In this document: positions 59,091-64,000 of the stretch, piece after piece
How the letters are laid out: each line of letters starts with the position of its first letter
Position numbering within the stretch: position 1 is the first letter of the stretch
Translations under genes and position numbers: made by a program
The notes under the pieces: model-generated
The model's database searches: none
What the model was told of the DNA's origin: nothing
Seen by the model: only the letters and a program-made list of their open reading frames with translations
Assembly: GCA_965261725.1 (NCBI GenBank)
Contig: CBDHDU010000002.1
Location: forward strand, 186,001 to 250,000
Length of the DNA stretch: 64,000 bases
Reading direction: 5' to 3'
Source: CANDOC01 sp965261725
GTDB lineage: Bacteria; Pseudomonadota; Gammaproteobacteria; Pseudomonadales; Endozoicomonadaceae

Positions 59091-61550
59091 ATGAAGCGCA
59101 AGGTTATTGTACATGGACTACAGGCCGTTCTCCTTGCGCTGGCCTTCCTGAGTTCTCTTGCCTGGGCAGCGAAGCCGTTGTTTATCGCTAAAAACGATAT
59201 TCCTCCCGGCTTTGAGAATCTCGGCCGCCCTCAGCGTTCGCTGGTGGATATCTATTATGGCAACCGCTATATCGTATCCCAGTTGGTGACCTATACCCCG
59301 TATAAAGTAACCCTGTCCAATCCTGCACAGGTCCTGGAGCTGATCGGTGATATTGCCAGCCCACTGGCAGTTGAAGAAGCATTAACCGGCAAGCTTGACC
59401 TCAACAGCAGTGAAGTCTGTTTATCGGCATCAAGGCAGAACTGCGGCATATTAGAACCCGAAGTTGCCGGGGTTATTTTTGATGAATCACGGTTTCGGCT
59501 GGATGTCTTTATTAATCCCTCCCTGTTGCTGACCCGTGCCGCAGAAGTCAGCAAATATCTGCCGCCCTCTGAAGCGGGGCTGGCCTGGCTGAACAGCTTC
59601 AGTGGTGCTTATTCAGGAACCACCGGGGGCACTGACGACAGTGATGACTTCACGCTTAATGGTGTTAGCCTATTGTCGTATGGTGAGAACAGCCTTTATA
59701 CCAACTGGAATTACAGTAAAACCCAGCATGCCCGTATTGATGACTTTTATCTGCAGCGGGAGTTTGAAGGGCAGGCGTGGCGTGGAGGTCTGTTAAGCAC
59801 CCGTGGGTTTGGCCTGAGTTTTACTTCCAGCCAGACGCTTTACGGTGTCAATTTGTCCAGCTCTGATAATACCCGGCTGGATACTGAATTTACCGGCGGT
59901 ACGTCGCTGGACGTTTTTTTGCCCGTGCGGGGGCGGGTAGAAGTACGGCGTGATGGCCGGTTATTGAAGTCCTGGTTTCTGGAAGCCGGTAGCCAAGAAC
60001 TGGATACCCGTTCTTTCCCGGACGGTGCCTATGATATTGAAATCCGGATTATTGATGAGCTGGGTAATGAAGTCAGCCGCAAAACGGAGTTCTTTGCCAA
60101 GCAATACAGCTTGCCACCCGAAGGGGAGTGGCGTTATTTCATTGAATCAGGTCGGGTGTTAAGCCGTGCCGGCGATGATCTGCTTCCTGATACAACGTCC
60201 CAGTGGCTGATCCGGGGTGGTGTCAGCCGTCGCTTACTTGATACGTTGGGTGGCACCGTTGCTATAGCTGCTAACCGCGATGACGCGCTGATTGAAGGCG
60301 GATTGTTTCTGTTCGGGCGTGGCTGGGAATTATCGCCGTCGCTGATGATGGCGACTGATGGCAGTTACGGACTGAATATTAACGGACGTGCCCGGCTGGG
60401 TGTAGTTTCTGCCAATATGAACTATCGCCATTTGTGGCGTGATAATGATTTTTCCCTGCCCGCTGAGGACATTGCTGATTCATTGTTAGGCGATGCATTT
60501 GAACAGGGTTCGGTATCTTTTTCTGCACCGGTTGCCGATGGCAGTTTAAGTTACCGGTACAGTTACAGCGACCGGTTAAATCAGGGCAGTACCAACACGA
60601 ACAGTCTGGATTATCGCAAGACCTTTCTGAACAGTCCGGACTATAGCCTTGATGGCAGTCTGGGCATCAGTCATCAGAACGATACCACCATTTTTCAGAC
60701 CAGTATGACACTGCGTATGAACGATGGACGCTGGAACTACCGGGCACAACCCCGTTTTGACTATACCGATGGAGCAACCGGTTCTGGTCACTCGGCTCGC
60801 GCACGACTCAGTGCCAGCTGGCGTGACGAAGAAATGCTGGCAGGTGACCTGAAAGCGGATGTTGGCACTGACCTGGGGGAAGATGACACACGTTATGATG
60901 CCCAGCTGCAGTATTCCAATACCTGGGGGCGGGCTGATCTGAGCGTGAACCATGCACGGAATAATAACGGGTCATCGGCAACCAGTTACAGTGCCAGCTT
61001 CAGTTCCAGTGTATTAACCAATGGTGAAATCGTAGCAGTGGGTGGTGAAGACCGTTCTGAAAGTGCCGTTGTTGTGATGGTTAATGGTTTGCCCGGTGAT
61101 CAGTTTGATGTGCGGGTAAACGGTCAGCGTCGTGGTTATGCAGTTGCAGGTAGACCGTCGGTTATCTCTCTGTCTCCTTATGAACAGTATCGAATTACCG
61201 TCACAGCTCCCAAGGGCAGGTTGTATGACTTTGATGAGCGGATACATGAAGTGACACTGTATCCGGGGAATGTGATGACGCTGGAGCTGGAAGCGATACC
61301 GATGCAGCTGGTTTTCGGGCGTTTTACCCTTCATGGCAAACCGGTTGTTGGTGCCCGTATTGAAGGTGGGCGGGTACCGGTACGAACCGATGATCTGGGG
61401 CTTTATCAGGTAGATATTCCTTTTGATAAGCAAAAGATGGTTGTGCAGTTGCCAAGTGGTGAAATTTGCAAGGTGACAATCACCCGTAAGCAAAAAGATA
61501 TTGTGCGGATGGGGACACGGGCGTTAGAGAATGAATATTGTGCTGGTTAA
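59091..61550 (+). CDS. TcfC/CooC-type outer-membrane usher
   Basis: This 819-residue usher of the CS1/alpha class has a signal peptide (about 1-27), an N-terminal domain ('PPGFENLGRPQRSLVDIYYGNRYI'), a beta-barrel with many paired strands and an internal plug ('VFLPVRGRVEVRRDGRLLKSWFLEAG'), and the C-terminal TcfC domains ('VVVMVNGLPGDQFDVRVNGQRRGYAVAGR', 'LVFGRFTLHGKPVVGARIEGG'). It would translocate pilins across the outer membrane. The ATG at 59091 is taken over the TTG at 59088. Confidence 0.85.
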   Translation: MKRKVIVHGLQAVLLALAFLSSLAWAAKPLFIAKNDIPPGFENLGRPQRSLVDIYYGNRYIVSQLVTYTPYKVTLSNPAQVLELIGDIASPLAVEEALTGKLDLNSSEVCLSASRQNCGILEPEVAGVIFDESRFRLDVFINPSLLLTRAAEVSKYLPPSEAGLAWLNSFSGAYSGTTGGTDDSDDFTLNGVSLLSYGENSLYTNWNYSKTQHARIDDFYLQREFEGQAWRGGLLSTRGFGLSFTSSQTLYGVNLSSSDNTRLDTEFTGGTSLDVFLPVRGRVEVRRDGRLLKSWFLEAGSQELDTRSFPDGAYDIEIRIIDELGNEVSRKTEFFAKQYSLPPEGEWRYFIESGRVLSRAGDDLLPDTTSQWLIRGGVSRRLLDTLGGTVAIAANRDDALIEGGLFLFGRGWELSPSLMMATDGSYGLNINGRARLGVVSANMNYRHLWRDNDFSLPAEDIADSLLGDAFEQGSVSFSAPVADGSLSYRYSYSDRLNQGSTNTNSLDYRKTFLNSPDYSLDGSLGISHQNDTTIFQTSMTLRMNDGRWNYRAQPRFDYTDGATGSGHSARARLSASWRDEEMLAGDLKADVGTDLGEDDTRYDAQLQYSNTWGRADLSVNHARNNNGSSATSYSASFSSSVLTNGEIVAVGGEDRSESAVVVMVNGLPGDQFDVRVNGQRRGYAVAGRPSVISLSPYEQYRITVTAPKGRLYDFDERIHEVTLYPGNVMTLELEAIPMQLVFGRFTLHGKPVVGARIEGGRVPVRTDDLGLYQVDIPFDKQKMVVQLPSGEICKVTITRKQKDIVRMGTRALENEYCAG

Positions 61551-61581
61551 ATCTCCGTAGCTGGGCTGGGGGCTGTAAAAA

Positions 61582-62562
61582 TTGTACCGTTATGCGGTGT
61601 TCACATTTTTTTTAATGTTCAATTCAGTAATACATGCAGGCTTTAGCTTTTCTGGCGCAGATGAAGTGCTTGAGCCGATAGTCCTCAATGGTGAATCGGG
61701 GGCAGTTTCCGAGAATATTGAGTTGGGATTTTATGCCCAATGTCACCAGAGCTGTAATGATTATCAGGATTTTCGGATAGGTGTTTCCAGTAAGAATATA
61801 GGGTCTGGCTATGGTTCTGCTCCCAGCTTATCAGCAGAGGGGCTGGATTACTTCATAAACCCGGTAGAGTTCACGTTAACATCAGGGAAGGATAATTATT
61901 ATTCTCCCACAACGAGAAGTTTCAGTGTTGGAAATTGGACATCAGCCTTTTATGTAGATGACGAAGACGACCCTGAAAAATTAAAAGGGTCATTAAGCTT
62001 TAAGTTGAGTAGAACGGCGGCGGAAGCGTTTTACGACGAGGATGATGAGAGTACGCATCAGCTAGTGTTTTATATAACAGGCGAAGATGTCTATAGCTCA
62101 CGTGCGTATGATTCTCTCAAAGTCACTATACCGTTAGAAAAAGCCCCTCAAGTACAGATTACAAAACTGGATAATATAGAACTTGATCAAGCGTCATATC
62201 AGAATGGGTTCTATAGAGGCGAAACGGGCTTTTGTGTTTATTCCAGTGCTGTTGATAATAAGTATCAAATAGCCATAGAAACGAGAAGTACAGCAAATAC
62301 GTCTAATGGCCGTTTAAGGTTGATGCCCTCGAATAGCCTGAACTACCAAATGCGGTTTAAATCAGGCAAACAAAGTGATAGCTGGACTGAGTTTTTTGAC
62401 TCAGCTATAAAGCTTGGTGCTTACACAGGAAGCTCAGACTCGAATTGTAATAGCAGCAATAATGCCTGGCTGCAGGTTAGCATTGACTCTGCTAGCGCAG
62501 ATATAGCCTCTCCGGGAATCTATCAGGACACAGTTTACGTAACTGTCAGTCCGGGGCTATGA
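61582..62562 (+). CDS. Two-domain adhesin/minor pilin of the pilus
   Basis: This 326-residue protein starts at a TTG at 61582; a GGGGG stretch lies about ten bases before it, and the start gives a signal peptide ending VIHAG. The N-terminal half (20 to ~180) has paired Cys ('YAQCHQSCNDYQDFRIG', 54 and 58) and is not pilin-like. The C-terminal half from 'GFCVYSS' (217) to 'GIYQDTVYVTVSPG' is pilin-like. The layout is that of a tip adhesin such as CooD/CfaE. A partial relative lies at 63296. Confidence 0.68.
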   Translation: MYRYAVFTFFLMFNSVIHAGFSFSGADEVLEPIVLNGESGAVSENIELGFYAQCHQSCNDYQDFRIGVSSKNIGSGYGSAPSLSAEGLDYFINPVEFTLTSGKDNYYSPTTRSFSVGNWTSAFYVDDEDDPEKLKGSLSFKLSRTAAEAFYDEDDESTHQLVFYITGEDVYSSRAYDSLKVTIPLEKAPQVQITKLDNIELDQASYQNGFYRGETGFCVYSSAVDNKYQIAIETRSTANTSNGRLRLMPSNSLNYQMRFKSGKQSDSWTEFFDSAIKLGAYTGSSDSNCNSSNNAWLQVSIDSASADIASPGIYQDTVYVTVSPGL

Positions 62563-62577
62563 AAGTTGTAGTGTGTA

Positions 62578-63177
62578 TTGAATCGTGCTCGAATAGCCGG
62601 TCTTCAGCATTCGACAGTATTTTACCGCGTCCAGATGAATATCCAGTCCTGCCTTGCCTGCTTTCTTGGTCTTCTTTGCCTGATAACAGCTGACTACTCA
62701 AAGGCCGCGGCCAATGGCGGAAAAGGCTATGGTCAGGCGGAAGCCGATTTTGGCATCAGTATTAACCTTGGCCCTAAGGTACGTATCTGGGGGCTGGAAA
62801 ATTTTGATATGAGTGAGGCGGCAGCAGGTCGCCTGACCAAACCGATTTGTATCTACAGTAACAGTGACGTTGGCTTTAATGCCCATATTGTGACCGAGAA
62901 CACCTTCAAACTGGCCAATGGTGATAATATCGGGGCAAGCTATCAACTGACGCTTTATATGAAACCGGATAAAAATACCAAGGCGGTTAGCGGTATCTGG
63001 GGGGATATCGATGGTTCTAATATTCCTTTTTACGAGATCGCCAGTGTTGGACTGTCACCTGAAATGTCTTGTGATGCTGCAACATCCAATGTTGATCTTA
63101 CCATCGCATTGGGCAAGATAACTGACCAGAACGGGTTTTATTCGGATCAGGTAACAATTACTATTTCACCACTGTGA
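62578..63177 (+). CDS. Second pilin of the pilus locus
   Basis: This protein of up to 199 residues is clearly related to the first pilin: 'VRIWGLENF', 'KPICIYSNSDVGFNAHIVTEN', 'NVDLTIALGKITDQNGFYSDQVTITISP'. The frame opens at a TTG; the ATG at 62635 gives a signal peptide ('LACFLGLLCLITADYSKAAA') and may be the true start. It could be a minor or alternative subunit. Confidence 0.75.
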   Translation: MNRARIAGLQHSTVFYRVQMNIQSCLACFLGLLCLITADYSKAAANGGKGYGQAEADFGISINLGPKVRIWGLENFDMSEAAAGRLTKPICIYSNSDVGFNAHIVTENTFKLANGDNIGASYQLTLYMKPDKNTKAVSGIWGDIDGSNIPFYEIASVGLSPEMSCDAATSNVDLTIALGKITDQNGFYSDQVTITISPL

Positions 63178-63295
63178 GTCGGAAATTATTTTTGGAGTGA
63201 AGTCCGCCGCTTCTGTTTTTTCATGGTTGTGGATAACCTTCTAGCTCAGACTCCACTTTTGATGATGCCTTTTTACGAGATGTTTGACGCTGTAG

Positions 63296-64000
63296 ATGAT
63301 CTTTTCGTGTCGCTCACCCTGGCTGGTTAAAACAGCCACTGCCTGCCTGCTGGCCTCACTTGCTAATAATGTTCATGCAGCCTTTCAGTTTTACAGTGTG
63401 GAGACAGCGCCTGTCGTTCTGACTGATAGCCTGCCCGAAACTTTTAACTATACCTTCATAGCAATATTTAATTCCCATTGCACTGATGAATGTGAAGGGT
63501 ATCAGGATTACATACTGGGGCTATCTGCTTTCAAGAATTCTCTGGAAGTTGGTGACCTTCCTTTGTTTATGGAGGAAACCGTGAGTATAACGGCTTCTGA
63601 TTCGGGGGATTCCAGAACACCGAAAGAGCTTACTCTGGGGGCTTATAAAGGAACCTGGCAGCCAGACGGTGACGAACAGCCTCAGCCTCTGCTAACAGCA
63701 ACTTACTCGGTGACATTGAAAAAAGCAGGCCTTGAAAAGCTGTTCCAGAATGGTGCAAGTCCGGGTTTTTATATCCGGGGGGCTGATGTTGAGGGCGAGC
63801 AATCTTACGACAACTATTATGTGAAAATTCCTCTGGAAAAACCTCCGATGGTGACAATCGTCAGGCTGGATGATGTTGTTATCGATACGTCATTCCCAAC
63901 GGGTGACTATTATTATGAGAAGCAATCATTTTGTGTTTATTCCAGTGAGAATCCTCATACATTCAGGTTATCTATAAAGACTGAAAATAATCAGAGAGAT
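63296..64000 (+). CDS. Second two-domain adhesin, cut by the window end
   Basis: The frame is open for 235 codons to the last base. It starts at ATG 63296, directly after an in-frame TAG, with a signal peptide ('TATACLLASLANNVHAAF'). It matches the adhesin at 61582: 'HCTDECEGYQDYILGLSA' for the paired Cys, 'KIPLEKPPMVTIVRLDDVVID' for the domain linker, and 'SFCVYSSENP' at the start of the pilin-like half. The rest lies outside. A periplasmic chaperone gene, not seen so far, may follow. Confidence 0.72.
   Translation, partial: MIFSCRSPWLVKTATACLLASLANNVHAAFQFYSVETAPVVLTDSLPETFNYTFIAIFNSHCTDECEGYQDYILGLSAFKNSLEVGDLPLFMEETVSITASDSGDSRTPKELTLGAYKGTWQPDGDEQPQPLLTATYSVTLKKAGLEKLFQNGASPGFYIRGADVEGEQSYDNYYVKIPLEKPPMVTIVRLDDVVIDTSFPTGDYYYEKQSFCVYSSENPHTFRLSIKTENNQRD

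Overview
The window looks like chromosomal DNA of a marine, host-associated gammaproteobacterium of the Oceanospirillales type. An Endozoicomonas-like genus is my best guess. The basis is the 16S rRNA sequence character, gammaproteobacterial gene order (orn/rsgA/psd, queG-nnr-tsaE-amiB, rhodanese-grxC-secB, trmL), a Marinobacter-type fatty acyl reductase, a type III secretion chaperone pair and several large secreted or effector-like orphans. The genus is an inference; nothing was searched.

Layout. 1-4.2 kb: a TonB-energised haem uptake operon (exbB end, exbD, hmuTUV, chaN-like lipoprotein), followed by a cluster of DnaA-box sequences. 4.5-8.7 kb: a TfoX C-domain protein, a P-loop kinase-like protein, PBP1b (mrcB), a TPR lipoprotein and a YqcC protein. 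8.8-11.1 kb: an odd racemase-domain protein and a DUF4124 protein. 11.3-14.7 kb: the branched-chain amino acid operon ilvB-ilvN-ilvC with a terminator. 14.7-19.7 kb: an effector-like orphan, a histidine phosphatase, a DM13 protein, pssA and the msrPQ methionine sulfoxide repair pair. 19.7-25.4 kb: a complete rRNA operon (16S-23S-5S) with three tandem strong promoters, boxA sites, RNase III processing stems, no spacer tRNA and a clear terminator. 25.4-33.2 kb: DUF2505 and fatty acyl reductase genes divergent from an XRE/MmyB regulator, then an M23 endopeptidase, a HisC-like aminotransferase, a phosphoesterase and an HD hydrolase.

33.3-49.0 kb is the accessory part. The housekeeping genes psd, sseA, rsgA and orn are interleaved with secreted orphans, a PAAR protein and three insertion sequences of three different families. 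All three elements still carry perfect target-site duplications (6, 8 and 6 bp). One splits a small periplasmic-protein gene so cleanly that precise excision would restore it. The most striking locus is 46.1-49.0 kb: two minus-strand ORFs that appear to be one ~976-residue protein split at an A9 homopolymer. It has a signal peptide, a Cys cluster, an EP repeat, seven degenerate ~80-residue helix-turn-helix-like repeats, and a C-terminus rich in basic clusters resembling nuclear localisation signals.

49.2-57.7 kb returns to housekeeping genes (queG, nnr, tsaE, amiB, a cysteine-less rhodanese, grxC, secB, trmL), interrupted by a SycD-like chaperone and a candidate translocator or effector. 57.7-58.4 kb is a long non-coding stretch with a possible structured RNA and terminator. 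58.4-64.0 kb is a CS1/TcfC-type pilus locus: pilin, usher, two-domain adhesin, second pilin, second adhesin (cut by the window end).
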